NCBI GenBank assembly: GCA_030427505.1
Contig: JAUICH010000037.1
Span: 1-47,403, forward strand
Reading direction: 5' to 3'
Source of the DNA: Verrucomicrobiia bacterium
Lineage (GTDB): Bacteria; Verrucomicrobiota; Verrucomicrobiia; Verrucomicrobiales; DEV007
DNA length: 47,403 nucleotides
Of this stretch, positions 8,416-17,041 are shown in pieces. Position 1 is the first letter of the stretch; every line of letters begins with the position of its first letter. A model generated the notes under the pieces. The model was not told where the DNA came from. It saw nothing but the letters and a program-made list of their open reading frames with translations, and did not search any database. The position numbers and the translations under genes are program-made.

Positions 8416-9846
8416 TCAGCGCCACTCTGCGGGGAAGAGATCGCGCATCACCTTCAGCAGGGTTTCCTCCACGGCGGGATCAAAGATCGCCGGCTGGCCG
8501 TAGTAGACCATGGAGCGTTCGGCTTCGTAGCCGCCTTCCTTTAGAATCTGGGCGGTGGGGATGTAACAGGGCACGGCATTGCTGTAGGCCGTGATCCATA
8601 CGGGGCGGTCAGGAAATTCCCGCCGCAGGGTCAGGCCGTAGCCGGAGACGACTTCGCCGCCCAGGAAGAGCATGCCGAGTTCGTCTCTGAACCGCCAGAA
8701 CTGAAGGGGTAGCTCCACGGTCCGCGGGACGGGTTTCCCGTCATCCAGTCCCGCTAGGTGAAGCCGGGCCCGCTGAGCTTCCTGGGAATCCTCCGACTGG
8801 GCCATCGCCTCCAGCGCCGCCCGGTCCGGCACGTCCCGCAGCGGCAGGCTGGCGTGGGTAAACACGGACTCCGGCTCGACAGTGATTGGTTTCAGGGTTC
8901 CACCCAGCAGGCGCTCAACCTCCGCCGCCACGGTTTCCCCGTGCTGACGGGCCTGCTCCACACCGCCGCCTCGCGGATTGGGATTGGCATCCGCGCCGCA
9001 ACCGATGATTATCATGCCCATCGCTCCGGGGTGTTCGCGTTCCATCGCTTCCACCGCGCAGCCCGCCCAGTCGCCGTGGACGTGATTGTCCTTTGGCCCC
9101 AGGGTCGTGCAGTGGCAGGCGTACCCGGCTAACAAAGCCACCACGTTTCCGGAAGCATCTTTCGCGCACAGCAGCGGCAGGCGGTGGTCCACCGGCCCGT
9201 CTGGGTTCAGGCCAAAGCCGGTCCACTTCCCATCCGTGATCACCCGCCGGTTTCCGGCAAAGTTCGCCGAGCCCTCCGCCCAGCTTAGCTTGGCGGGCTG
9301 ACGGTTCGCCAGCGCTTCACGGGCGGCTTTCAGGATTCCCTCCAGCATTCGCTGTTCGTAGCGGTCCACGGCCCGCGCTTCATCCTCCGTGAAGACCTCT
9401 TTGAAGAACGTGGGCAACACGGTCCGGGAAGGGTGCGGCGCGGTGTGGGTGTGCGTCGCCGCAAAGGCCACCCGGTCTCGCGGAAGGTGGTACTCCCGCG
9501 CCAAGGCCGCCGCCGCGTTTTCGCAGACGGGCACCGGGATGGCCACGGTATCGACGCTTACCAGCACCACGGGATTCTCTTCCCCAATCGCCAGCGCCCG
9601 CGCCCAGACTTTTTGGACGACGGACTCAAAAGGCTCCACCCGGTTTCCATAGCCGGACAGGCGGATGGGTTCCTCGGGCGTGATATCCACCTTGGCCGTG
9701 CCGGCCGCGATCCACCTCTCCCCTTCCCCCGCTGGGGCCGGTTCGCCGCGAAGCGCAAGCAAAAGGACCATCAACCCGGCAATTCCCACTGGCAATCCAA
9801 TCACAAAAGCATGGTTCCGCGAACAAAGACAAAGGGGGGTCTTCAT
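8416..9846 (-). CDS. Neutral/alkaline ceramidase-family protein, exported
   Basis: A 476-residue protein matching the N-terminal domain of neutral/alkaline non-lysosomal ceramidases. The conserved stretches are visible in order: AGTAKVDITPEEPIRLSGYG, ATHTHTAP, GNRR, NPDGPVDHRLP, YACHCTTLG with HGDWAG, and GCGADANPNPRG. Family members hydrolyse the amide bond of ceramide at a zinc site with histidine ligands; THTHT and CHC are the probable ones. A hydrophobic segment at about residues 14-34 should act as a signal peptide or anchor. Many homologues in this bacterial group are annotated only as hypothetical and may have other substrates, so ceramide cleavage is not certain. The gene stands alone, 210 bp ahead of the ATPase operon on the same strand. 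Confidence 0.85.
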   Translation of the reverse strand: MKTPLCLCSRNHAFVIGLPVGIAGLMVLLLALRGEPAPAGEGERWIAAGTAKVDITPEEPIRLSGYGNRVEPFESVVQKVWARALAIGEENPVVLVSVDTVAIPVPVCENAAAALAREYHLPRDRVAFAATHTHTAPHPSRTVLPTFFKEVFTEDEARAVDRYEQRMLEGILKAAREALANRQPAKLSWAEGSANFAGNRRVITDGKWTGFGLNPDGPVDHRLPLLCAKDASGNVVALLAGYACHCTTLGPKDNHVHGDWAGCAVEAMEREHPGAMGMIIIGCGADANPNPRGGGVEQARQHGETVAAEVERLLGGTLKPITVEPESVFTHASLPLRDVPDRAALEAMAQSEDSQEAQRARLHLAGLDDGKPVPRTVELPLQFWRFRDELGMLFLGGEVVSGYGLTLRREFPDRPVWITAYSNAVPCYIPTAQILKEGGYEAERSMVYYGQPAIFDPAVEETLLKVMRDLFPAEWR

Positions 9847-10017
9847 GCCGTCAGAGGCTAGCGAGACGCCTTTCCCCGGTCAAAACGAAAGCCTTGTCGA
9901 AACCGGTTGCGAATTTGCGATCTCTCCCTTATGGTGCTCGCTCCCCGGCCACCCGGAGGGAGAGCGAGCCGGAAGGCAGCTATCTAGCCAGTCCGTCCCC
10001 GATCTCCCAACCAAGTC

Positions 10018-10092
10018 GCGCGATTAGCTCAGGGGTAGAGCGCTTGCTTCACACGCAAGAAGTCGCAGGTTCAAATCCTGCATCGCGCACCA
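10018..10092 (+). tRNA. tRNA-Val(CAC)
   Basis: A complete cloverleaf. The acceptor GCGCGAT (10018-10024) pairs with ATCGCGC (10082-10088). D stem GCTC/GAGC. The anticodon stem CTTGC/GCAAG encloses loop TTCACAC, giving anticodon CAC (valine, GTG codons). The variable loop is AAGTC, and the T stem GCAGG/CCTGC has loop TTCAAAT. Discriminator A10089 is followed by an encoded CCA (10090-10092). I see no integrase or direct repeat of the 3' end nearby, so there is no sign that it serves as an attachment site. Confidence 0.97.
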
Positions 10093-10161
10093 TCATTTTC
10101 AGAGAGTTACGCCAGCTTTTACTCTCATTACGTGCATCGATTTTCGCCCAGCTCAAGGCTC

Positions 10162-11652
10162 TCACTTGGTCTTGAAGCCGTGGTCTTCCGGCTTCCAGAT
10201 CTGCGAACCCCGGTAAAGTTCCCCGACTGAATAGCGTTCGTTCGGGACCGGCGCGGTTTCCATGATATGAGCGATGCGCTTCACCACGTCCGGGTGCGCG
10301 GCCGCCACGCCGGTGGTTTCTCCCAGATCGGTCCTTAGATTGTAGAGCTCGATGGCGCTGTCCGCCCCCAGCCGGACGCCTTTCCAGTCTCCCAGGCGCA
10401 CGGCCTGATCGTAGCGGCGGCGGCAGTGGCCGTAGTCCCAGTAGAGAAACTCGTGCGGCGTTTCCATCTCGCCACCCGTCAGCACGCTGGCAAAAGAGAG
10501 CCCGTCCAGAGCCTGCCCCTCCGGCATCTTGGAGGCCGCGTCCACTCCCGCCAGTTCCGTCAGGGTGGGCAGGACATCCCAGAACGCGATGACCGCGTCG
10601 CTCTCCCGGCCAGCGGGTGCCGTCCCCGGCCAGCGGGCGATGAAGGGCACGCGGATGCCGCCTTCGTAGACATTCGACTTCACCCCTCGCAGTGGGCCGC
10701 TACTCTGGAAACGCTCCGCTCCGGCGCCACCCCAGGGGCCGTTGTCGCTGGTAAAAATAATCAGGGTGTTCTCCTTCAGCCCCAGTTCATCCACCAGCGC
10801 CACCAGGCGCCCCACGTCCTGGTCTAACAAGGTCACCATGGCGGCATAGTTTTTCTCTTTCTGACTCCACGGCTTATCCGTGTAGGGAGCGTCCGAGGGA
10901 ATGGCCAGGTGGGTCTTGTCTTCGCTGGGCGCGGAGAAGTGCGGCAGCGTGTAGGGAGCGTAGAGAAAGAACGGCTTTCCGTCTTCCTTCCCCGCCGATT
11001 CCCGGATGAAGGCCAGCGCCCGGTCCGTGAGCAAATGGTGGCTGTAGTGCTCGTGCGTCCGGGAATTGTCCGGCAGTTCCATGCGGCCTTCGCCATCATC
11101 CAAGTATTCCGGGTAGTAATAGTGCGCGTGGTCTTGGTTCAGGTAGCCCAGCCACATATCGAAGCCCTGGTTCGTCGCCCGGCCCACCGTCCCCGGATCG
11201 CCCAGCGACCACTTCCCCACTCCGCCGCAGCGGTACCCGGCCTGCTTCAAAAGCTCAGCCACGGTCACATCTTCCTCCTCCAGGTAGGTGTGATAGTGCG
11301 GGATGTTATCCCGCGCCACGCCGTGGCCATTGTGCTTGCCCGTCATCAGCGTGCAGCGGGACGGCGCGCAGACGCTGCTGCCCGCGTAGGCCTGAGTGAA
11401 CTTCAGCCCCTCCGCCGCCAGCGAGTCGATGTGAGGCGTCTGAATCAACTCCTGCCCGTAACACCCCACGTCTCCATACCCCAGGTCATCCGCGAGGATG
11501 AAAATGATGTTCGGCTGAGTTGCGTCCGGCTCCGCTGCTTGCAGGCTCACGGAAAACACCGCGGCCCAAATGAATACAAGGGAAAGCCATAAAGTATGAA
11601 TGACGCTCGCGGAACGACGACAGATGGCTGCGCACAAAAATGAGGGTTTCAT
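10162..11652 (-). CDS. Secreted sulfatase (formylglycine-dependent)
   Basis: A 496-residue arylsulfatase-family enzyme that hydrolyses sulfate esters. The metal-site motif DDLGYGD (about residues 55-61) and the maturation motif CAPSR (Cys95) are intact; that Cys would be converted to formylglycine by a sulfatase-maturating enzyme encoded elsewhere. Further family motifs are GKWSLG and FTSDNGPWGG, plus a C-terminal region (LGDWKGVRL, YNLRTDLGETT) typical of these sulfatases. A signal peptide covers about residues 15-40. The substrate cannot be read from sequence. A second sulfatase and a sialidase-like gene follow upstream on the same strand, suggesting breakdown of sulfated or sialylated glycans. 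The 49-bp gap to the next gene would allow co-transcription. Confidence 0.95.
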   Translation of the reverse strand: MKPSFLCAAICRRSASVIHTLWLSLVFIWAAVFSVSLQAAEPDATQPNIIFILADDLGYGDVGCYGQELIQTPHIDSLAAEGLKFTQAYAGSSVCAPSRCTLMTGKHNGHGVARDNIPHYHTYLEEEDVTVAELLKQAGYRCGGVGKWSLGDPGTVGRATNQGFDMWLGYLNQDHAHYYYPEYLDDGEGRMELPDNSRTHEHYSHHLLTDRALAFIRESAGKEDGKPFFLYAPYTLPHFSAPSEDKTHLAIPSDAPYTDKPWSQKEKNYAAMVTLLDQDVGRLVALVDELGLKENTLIIFTSDNGPWGGAGAERFQSSGPLRGVKSNVYEGGIRVPFIARWPGTAPAGRESDAVIAFWDVLPTLTELAGVDAASKMPEGQALDGLSFASVLTGGEMETPHEFLYWDYGHCRRRYDQAVRLGDWKGVRLGADSAIELYNLRTDLGETTGVAAAHPDVVKRIAHIMETAPVPNERYSVGELYRGSQIWKPEDHGFKTK

Positions 11653-11701
11653 GGGGTGGTTTGTTAGGGTTCAAAGAAATTCAATTCAAGGGCCGCGCCG
11701 C

Positions 11702-13102
11702 TCACTCCGCGCCGTAGCGTTCTTTCGCGTAGGCATTCACCTCCGCTTCCCAGGCTTCCCACGCGTTGGCCAACTCCCGCACCCGGTCCGGCTCGGCTTC
11801 CGCCAGATTTGTTGTTTCGCCTAGGTCGTTGCCCAGGTGGTATAACTCCGGTTTCCCTTTTGGCTTGGTCAGACAGTATTTCCAGGGACCGCTCCGCGCC
11901 GCCCGCCGCGGACCGAGCCGCCAGAAAAGCTTTCGCTCCGGCAGGGCTTCCCCGCGCAGCAGCAACGGCGAGAGATCCACGCCATCGGTCTCCATTTCTT
12001 CGCTAGGCTCGCTGCCCGTCAAGGCTATAAGAGTGGGCAGCAGATCCGCGGAGTGTCCCAACTCATCCGTTACGCTGGGCGCGATGTGGCCCGGCCAGGA
12101 AACGATCATCGGCACCCGGTGTCCGCCTTCATACACCTGCCCCTTCTGACCCCGTAGCGGCCCATTGCTCGAAATGTCGCGGAACTTCGCGCCGTAGGTC
12201 AGGTAGCCGCCGTTGTCCGAGGTGAAGATCACCACCGTCCGCTCTCTCAACCCCAGCCGGTCCAGCGCGGCCACGATCTCGCCCACGCTCCTGTCCAAGG
12301 CTTCCACCATGGCCTTGATGTGCGTGCTGACGTGGGCCGGGTCCGGGATGATGCCCCACTTGTCGTCTCCGTAGTCACCGCCCTTCTGCCGGTGTGGCGG
12401 ATCGTCCGGTCCCTGCCAGGGAAAATGGATCAGCAAATGCGGCAGGTAGAGGAAAAACGGTTCGTCGCGGTGCCGCTCCATGAAATCGATGCTGTGCCGG
12501 GTCAGCAGGTCCGCCGCATAGCCCTTCTCCATCTTCAGTTCGTGCCCATGCCACCAGTCTTCCCGGCCCCAGCGGTCGATGTGGGTGTGGTGATCGCCGT
12601 CCCCCGCGGACAGTCCGCGCCATTCGTCGAAGCCCTGGTCCGGCGGCAGCCAGGGCGCCTGATAGCCCAGGTGCCATTTCCCCATGCATGCCGTGGCATA
12701 CCCCGCCGGCTTCAGCCAATCCGCCACCGTCACCGCCTCCGGCGGCAGCCCGGTGTCCCGGTCGTGCACGCCGGACAGCGCCCCATCGAACTGGGGACCG
12801 AAGCGCTGCTGATAGAGCCCCGTCAACATCGCCGCCCGCGTGGGCGTGCACATGGGACCCGCCGAATGAAAGTCCGTAAACCTCACCCCCTCCGCCGCCA
12901 GGGCATCGATATGCGGCGTTTCATTCACCGCGCTGCCATAACACCCCAGATCCCCATACCCCAAGTCATCCCCCACGATCAGCACTACATTCAACCTCTC
13001 CGCCCCCTGACAAACCACCCATCCAGCAACTAACAAAGTAACCACAAACAAGCCGCCAAACACCCCACCTCCCGCTCTACCTCTAAATTCAACATCCGCC
13101 AT
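11702..13102 (-). CDS. Secreted sulfatase (formylglycine-dependent)
   Basis: A 466-residue sulfatase with GDDLGYGD (about residues 44-51), maturation motif CTPTR (Cys85), GKWHLGY and FTSDNGGY, and the C-terminal LGNDLGETT segment. The export signal covers about residues 15-34 (FGGLFVVTLLVAGWVVC). I chose the ATG at 13102, three bases after AAGGAGAC. The frame stays open through the tandem repeat to a GTG at 13228 that overlaps the sialidase stop codon as GTGA. Starting there would add 42 residues of RQGDKETR repeats in front of the signal peptide, which seems unlikely for an exported enzyme but is possible through coupling. The repeat makes expression of this gene potentially variable. Probably in one operon with the sialidase-like gene. 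Confidence 0.93.
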   Translation of the reverse strand: MADVEFRGRAGGGVFGGLFVVTLLVAGWVVCQGAERLNVVLIVGDDLGYGDLGCYGSAVNETPHIDALAAEGVRFTDFHSAGPMCTPTRAAMLTGLYQQRFGPQFDGALSGVHDRDTGLPPEAVTVADWLKPAGYATACMGKWHLGYQAPWLPPDQGFDEWRGLSAGDGDHHTHIDRWGREDWWHGHELKMEKGYAADLLTRHSIDFMERHRDEPFFLYLPHLLIHFPWQGPDDPPHRQKGGDYGDDKWGIIPDPAHVSTHIKAMVEALDRSVGEIVAALDRLGLRERTVVIFTSDNGGYLTYGAKFRDISSNGPLRGQKGQVYEGGHRVPMIVSWPGHIAPSVTDELGHSADLLPTLIALTGSEPSEEMETDGVDLSPLLLRGEALPERKLFWRLGPRRAARSGPWKYCLTKPKGKPELYHLGNDLGETTNLAEAEPDRVRELANAWEAWEAEVNAYAKERYGAE

Positions 13103-13103
13103 A

Positions 13104-13221
13104 GTCTCCTTGTCTCCTTGTCTCCTTGTCTCCTTGTCTCCTTGTCTCCTTGTCTCCTTGTCTCCTTGTCTCCTTGTCTCCTTGTCTCCTTGTCTCCTTG
13201 TCTCCTTGTCTCCTTGTCTCC
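13104..13221 (-). repeat. 8-bp tandem array of Shine-Dalgarno-like units
   Basis: Fourteen perfect copies of GTCTCCTT (13104-13215) plus a 6-base partial copy fill the gap between the sialidase-like gene and the second sulfatase. Read in gene direction each unit is AAGGAGAC, containing a full Shine-Dalgarno hexamer. The copy nearest the sulfatase start is 3 nt from the ATG and the next is 11 nt. Since 8 is not a multiple of 3, gain or loss of one unit also shifts any reading frame that crosses the array. Confidence 0.97.
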
Positions 13222-13224
13222 ACC

Positions 13225-14508
13225 TCACCGGCTCGTCTTGCTCTCCTTCTTCCCCAGCGCCAATTCCACGGACTCCGGCATCTCCAGAGCGTCCAGATCT
13301 GAAAGCCGCACCTTCACTACTTCCACGGTTTGCTTGTTCCCGGCAAATGCCACCAGCAGGAAGCCGTCGTGCTCCAGCACGCAGGGGTAATCGACATGCC
13401 GCCCGCCAAAGAGGTAGAACAGCTTCGTGAACACCAGACCGTCATCGCTGATCGCCAAGGTCAGGGGATCGCGCCGGAACGGATTGCTGTTAGACACCAG
13501 CACATAACGTCCGTCGCTCAGCCGCTGACCGTGAATCTTAGACGTGGCGTCCGGAAAGTTCGTTTTCACCGGCGGGCTCCAGGAACGGCCGTCGTCTGAG
13601 GAGAACGAACGGTAGAGAAACTTGCTCTGCCGGTTGTCGCGAAAGAGCGCCACCAGGTTCTTGTCCGGAAGCATCCACCACAGCGGCTCCTCCGCGGACA
13701 GCTCGCTGCTCGTTCCCAGAATGGGAAAGGACTGCCAGTCATCGATCGCCTTCTGCCCACCTATCAACACCTTCACGCCTGTTGTTTTGTAGTCGTAGGG
13801 GCGGCGCGTCATCATCCACTCGCCCGTCCCGATCTGCTTGGGAGGAAAGTTATTGATGGCATCGTCCGCGATCACCCCGGCGTCTTCCCAGGATATTTCT
13901 CCCGCGTCATTCAGGCTAAACCGGAAGGCGTGCAGTTCCAAACTCGGCCCAAAGAAACCCGCCGCCTCGTCGAGAGAAACCAGGGCATACAGCTCGTTTT
14001 CCACCCGCTGCCAAAACCCGCGCGAGATCCAGCGAAAGCCCTCCTCCGTGCGCTTTCCATAGAGGGGCGAGTCCGGGCCAAACCCTTTGGGCATGGGCGT
14101 CAGATACTCCGGCTCCGACCAGTTCAGACCGTCCGGGCTGGTGGCATACTTCACCCGCTGACCCACCTGGTCCTCTTTGCCGGGTCCGTCGCTCCACATG
14201 GCCAGGTAACGCCCAGCGTGATGGACCAGGTAGTTGTGCTGGTTCACGCCATCCGCCGCCCGCACGTCACTCACCACCACGTGCTCCGAAGGAACGAGCG
14301 GCAGCTTGGTGAAATCGATCCGGTGCGGGTCCGCCGGCACCCAGGCCCCCGCCAGCATCAAGGGCGACGCGGGGTTCGCTTGGGGGTCGGGCCAGTTCGG
14401 CTCTGACCGGTGAGTTTCCTGGGCAAGGCAACTGTTTCCCCAGACAAGGAACGCCGCCAAACAAGAGCCGCAAAGGAAGCCAACCAATGGAGGCAAAGAG
14501 GGTTTCAC
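13225..14508 (-). CDS. Sialidase-like (BNR/Asp-box propeller) secreted protein
   Basis: A 427-residue exported protein (signal peptide about residues 1-29, ending SCLAQE). Several Asp-box motifs of the sialidase beta-propeller are visible: SPDGLNWSEP (about 120), SSDDGRSWSPP (about 305) and the weaker SDDGLVFT (about 355). Such motifs also occur in non-sialidase propellers, so exo-sialidase activity is not assured. The catalytic Arg triad and Tyr/Glu pair could not be assigned by eye. It is the first gene of the probable sialidase-sulfatase pair, and its TGA overlaps a GTG that opens the frame through the Shine-Dalgarno array. The context suggests glycan trimming together with desulfation. 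Confidence 0.8.
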   Translation of the reverse strand: MKPSLPPLVGFLCGSCLAAFLVWGNSCLAQETHRSEPNWPDPQANPASPLMLAGAWVPADPHRIDFTKLPLVPSEHVVVSDVRAADGVNQHNYLVHHAGRYLAMWSDGPGKEDQVGQRVKYATSPDGLNWSEPEYLTPMPKGFGPDSPLYGKRTEEGFRWISRGFWQRVENELYALVSLDEAAGFFGPSLELHAFRFSLNDAGEISWEDAGVIADDAINNFPPKQIGTGEWMMTRRPYDYKTTGVKVLIGGQKAIDDWQSFPILGTSSELSAEEPLWWMLPDKNLVALFRDNRQSKFLYRSFSSDDGRSWSPPVKTNFPDATSKIHGQRLSDGRYVLVSNSNPFRRDPLTLAISDDGLVFTKLFYLFGGRHVDYPCVLEHDGFLLVAFAGNKQTVEVVKVRLSDLDALEMPESVELALGKKESKTSR

Positions 14509-14651
14509 TGCCAGACCTTTTCACCACGAGAGATGCCGGTCAACCAGGTAGAGCCGTTGTCGCCCCTTTTCTGCGTCCGCCCCTGCCGGGGAACTCCCCT
14601 CACCCCAGACAGAATTCCCCGGCGTGGACCCGTTATGGTATCTTTCGCCAA

Positions 14652-15140
14652 ATGGGGAACGAATTTGACGGCGAAGAGCCCTCCCGCAGACTGGTCCGCA
14701 TTGGCGGTCCGGTGGACACAACGAAGGTCACCCTCCGGATTGAAGGCGATGACCTGGATCCCGAAGAGGTTACCCAACTTCTGCGATTTCCGCCCACCTC
14801 TTGCAGACGGAAAGGCGAGCAATGGCGGTTCCATTCCGGCAAACGGACCATAACTCGCAAGGCCCGAACCGGACGATGGTCTCTGGAATCCCCTCCGGGC
14901 CGGGGAGATCTGGACCGGCATGTTCAGTGGTTCCTGGAAATCCTTCCGGAGGAGCAAGAGGTGTGGGACACGCTCAGAACCCGGTTCGAAATGGACCTCT
15001 TTTGCGGTCTCTTCCTTGAAGACAGCAATCGCGATTGCGAACTGTCAGCCTCCGCGATGCGGGAACTCGGCAGGCGCGGCATCGGCCTGTCACTGGATAT
15101 CTACTGCATTCCTGACGAAGACGAAGACGATTTCGATTGA
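14652..15140 (+). CDS. DUF4279 domain protein
   Basis: A 162-residue protein matching DUF4279: an opening strand VTLRIEGDDLDPEEVTQLL (about residues 25-43), then RRKGEQW, TGRWSLES, a helix DRHVQWFLEILPEEQEV, and a closing SASAMRELGRRGIGLSLDIY. The function of the family is unknown; members are often annotated as immunity-like. I chose the ATG at 14652 (MGNEFDG) because the preceding 55 codons of the open frame overlap the divergent sialidase gene and lack family similarity. The C-terminus is very acidic (DEDEDDFD). No signal peptide. Confidence 0.82.
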   Translation: MGNEFDGEEPSRRLVRIGGPVDTTKVTLRIEGDDLDPEEVTQLLRFPPTSCRRKGEQWRFHSGKRTITRKARTGRWSLESPPGRGDLDRHVQWFLEILPEEQEVWDTLRTRFEMDLFCGLFLEDSNRDCELSASAMRELGRRGIGLSLDIYCIPDEDEDDFD

Positions 15141-15199
15141 GACTTCCGCGGCAGCCCCCGAGGCGCCGGGCTATTGCTGACTCAGAGATCTCAGGAGCC

Positions 15200-15451
15200 T
15201 TACAACTGCGACTTCCGCTGGATCTGCTTCTGCATCATGTGCATGCGCCGGCGTTGGTCGGCGGCTTTCTTGCGCCGTTCGGCGTCTTGTTGTTCCTGCG
15301 TCATTTCGTCGCCGGTGGCGGCGGCTTCCATGGACGCTTCCGTCCCGGTCGTGACGCAACCGCTCATGATGCCGCTTCCCAGGCAGATAAGCCCCGACAG
15401 CAGCGCCAGCGTCAGCAGTTCCGTGATTCGCTTGGGTATGGATTTCCGCAT
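15200..15451 (-). CDS. Small lipoprotein of unknown function
   Basis: An 83-residue protein with a basic start, a hydrophobic signal (about residues 12-29) and a lipobox-like end IMSGC (Cys about 32). The mature part is a short charged, probably helical tail (TQEQQDAERRKKAADQRRRMHMMQKQ). No family recognised. The gene lies downstream of the terminator of the PpiC-type gene, so it must have its own promoter, probably within 15452-15546. Direct repeats of GCGCTCTGA (15515-15532) lie in that upstream region. Confidence 0.65.
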   Translation of the reverse strand: MRKSIPKRITELLTLALLSGLICLGSGIMSGCVTTGTEASMEAAATGDEMTQEQQDAERRKKAADQRRRMHMMQKQIQRKSQL

Positions 15452-15546
15452 ATCAGGAGAATACGAAACTCACCGCCCGGTTGGCAACCAGCCACTTCGT
15501 GTCCCTTTCCCTGGGCGCTCTGAGCGCTCTGAGCGCTGACTTAGGA

Positions 15547-15582
15547 CACAAAAAACCTGGCGGCCATTCCAGCCGCCAGGTT
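15547..15582 (-). terminator. Intrinsic terminator of the PpiC-type gene
   Basis: A perfect 11-bp stem (15554-15564 with 15572-15582) and a 7-nt loop are followed on the minus strand by a run of T (15547-15555 are mostly A on the plus strand). It lies just after the stop codon of the peptidyl-prolyl isomerase gene ending at 15636. Confidence 0.9.
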
Positions 15583-15635
15583 CTCCAAAAAACTATTGCC
15601 GCGCGGGCGCCGCGCGGCTGAGCTAAGCAAGCCCC

Positions 15636-16745
15636 TTAGTTTACCGCTTTGGGCGCTTCGGGCTTCTCTTCTTCGTCGCCCAGGCGAACGATATCCGCGC
15701 CTTCCCGCAGCTCGCTCAGATACCCTTGGATGACTTTCTGTTCGTCCTGCTGCTTCAGGTGCTGGGCAATCAGCGGCTTGGCTTCTTCGAAAGGCACCGT
15801 TCCGGCCTGCTGGTGTCCGTCCACCCGGATGATGTGGTAGCCAAACTCCGTTTCCACGATGGGGCCGATCTTTCCGACTTCCCGGCTGAAGGCCGCTTCG
15901 TCAAAGGCCGGCACCATTTCGCCGCGGCCAAAGGTGCCCAGGTTTCCGCCTTGGGCACGGCTCGGGCAATCGGAATGCTGGGCGGCCAGTTCGGCAAAGT
16001 CAGCGGGTTCTTCACCGGTCAGGGTCTTCAGGAGTTCTTCGGCTTCCTGCTTTTTCTCTTCCTTGGCGGGACCGTCCTGCATTCCCTGGGTAGAGATCAG
16101 GATATGGCTGGCGCTCACGGACTCGGGCCGCTGAAAGGCGGGACCGTTCTCATCGTAGAACTTTTTCAGCACGTCATCGGCGGGATCCGCGACCCCGCTG
16201 AGCTTCTCTTCCATCAGCCGGGAAATGCCCATCTCCATGGCGATCTCCTCGCGCAGCATCGCTTCGTTCAGGTCCATCCTGGACAGCGCTTCATCAAAGC
16301 TGGCGCCTTCCGGCAGAGAGGCCTTCAATTCCTCCAGACGGCTGTTGATCTCTTCAGGAGACGCGGCGTATTTCTCGTCTTTGGAGGCGTTGCCCAAAAG
16401 AGCCCGGTTCACGAGATCCTCCACGATCTGGTCCCAGGCCCGCTGGCGGAACGTGGGCTGCATGTCCGGGGGCATCTGGCTCAGTTGTTGTGCGTACTGG
16501 GCCAGCATCCGGCGATCCACATCCGAGCGCTTGATTTCCACGCCGTCCACCGTCACCAGGACGATGTCTTCCTGGGGCTCGGCGGCGGGTTGCAGGAGTT
16601 GGCTGGCGGACGCACCGGCCTGCGCGGCGGGCTTTCCACCTTCCGGGGCGGCGTCCTGGGCCGTTGCGGGCAGCACCGTCAGGCAGACGGCGGCCGCCAT
16701 TCCGGCGGGAAGCCAATTCAGGGGGGATAGTTCGTTTCGTTTCAT
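15636..16745 (-). CDS. Exported peptidyl-prolyl isomerase, SurA/PpiC type
   Basis: A 369-residue periplasmic folding factor. After a signal peptide (about residues 1-29) and a low-complexity stretch comes a SurA-like N-terminal chaperone segment (about 70-200: VDRRMLAQYAQQLSQM... to MEMGISRLMEEKL). It is followed by a parvulin domain (about 205-320) with SASHILI, FAELAAQHSDCPS, GGNLGTFGRGEMVPAFDEAAF and the closing FGYHIIRVD. Parvulins isomerise Xaa-Pro bonds and help outer-membrane protein assembly. It has one parvulin domain, whereas E. coli SurA has two. A strong terminator follows, so it ends its own transcription unit. Confidence 0.93.
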   Translation of the reverse strand: MKRNELSPLNWLPAGMAAAVCLTVLPATAQDAAPEGGKPAAQAGASASQLLQPAAEPQEDIVLVTVDGVEIKRSDVDRRMLAQYAQQLSQMPPDMQPTFRQRAWDQIVEDLVNRALLGNASKDEKYAASPEEINSRLEELKASLPEGASFDEALSRMDLNEAMLREEIAMEMGISRLMEEKLSGVADPADDVLKKFYDENGPAFQRPESVSASHILISTQGMQDGPAKEEKKQEAEELLKTLTGEEPADFAELAAQHSDCPSRAQGGNLGTFGRGEMVPAFDEAAFSREVGKIGPIVETEFGYHIIRVDGHQQAGTVPFEEAKPLIAQHLKQQDEQKVIQGYLSELREGADIVRLGDEEEKPEAPKAVN

Positions 16746-16936
16746 TACCGTGTTTCGGTCTGGTTATGGTTGATTTCTGGCTGTGGGCAGCCAGGCAGAG
16801 AAGTCTGTTTCCCTCCGTTCTCCCGTGTTCATTTCATCTCACGGATTCGGAAATGGAACCGGAACTGTCCTCTCGCCCGCGTTCCTCCAGATTGCCGTCC
16901 CCCTCGGGGGACACAGGCCAGAACGGTCAACGAACG

Positions 16937-16982
16937 AAAAAAAAGCCGGGGGCTGCGGACGTCACTGTCCCTCACCCCCGGC
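16937..16982 (-). terminator. Intrinsic terminator of the TIM-barrel gene
   Basis: On the minus strand an 8-bp GC stem (16975-16982 with 16945-16952) with a 22-nt loop is followed by eight T (16937-16944). It lies 60 bp after the stop of the gene ending at 17042. The rest of the 296-bp gap (16746-17041) holds nothing else I can identify. Confidence 0.85.
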
Positions 16983-17041
16983 ATTCCTCAAGTGGTTTGT
17001 CGAATGCCCGTCAGCCGCTGGCTTCAGGGCTTTTCACCGGT

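Noticed and set aside
10018-10161. Integration site at the tRNA-Val gene
   Set aside because: No integrase gene and no direct repeat of the tRNA 3' end was seen nearby.
13104-13221. Tandem 8-bp array as a CRISPR-like or protein-coding repeat
   Set aside because: Units are contiguous with no spacers, and the plus-strand translation (LSPCLLVS repeats) is a frame artefact of the 8-bp period.
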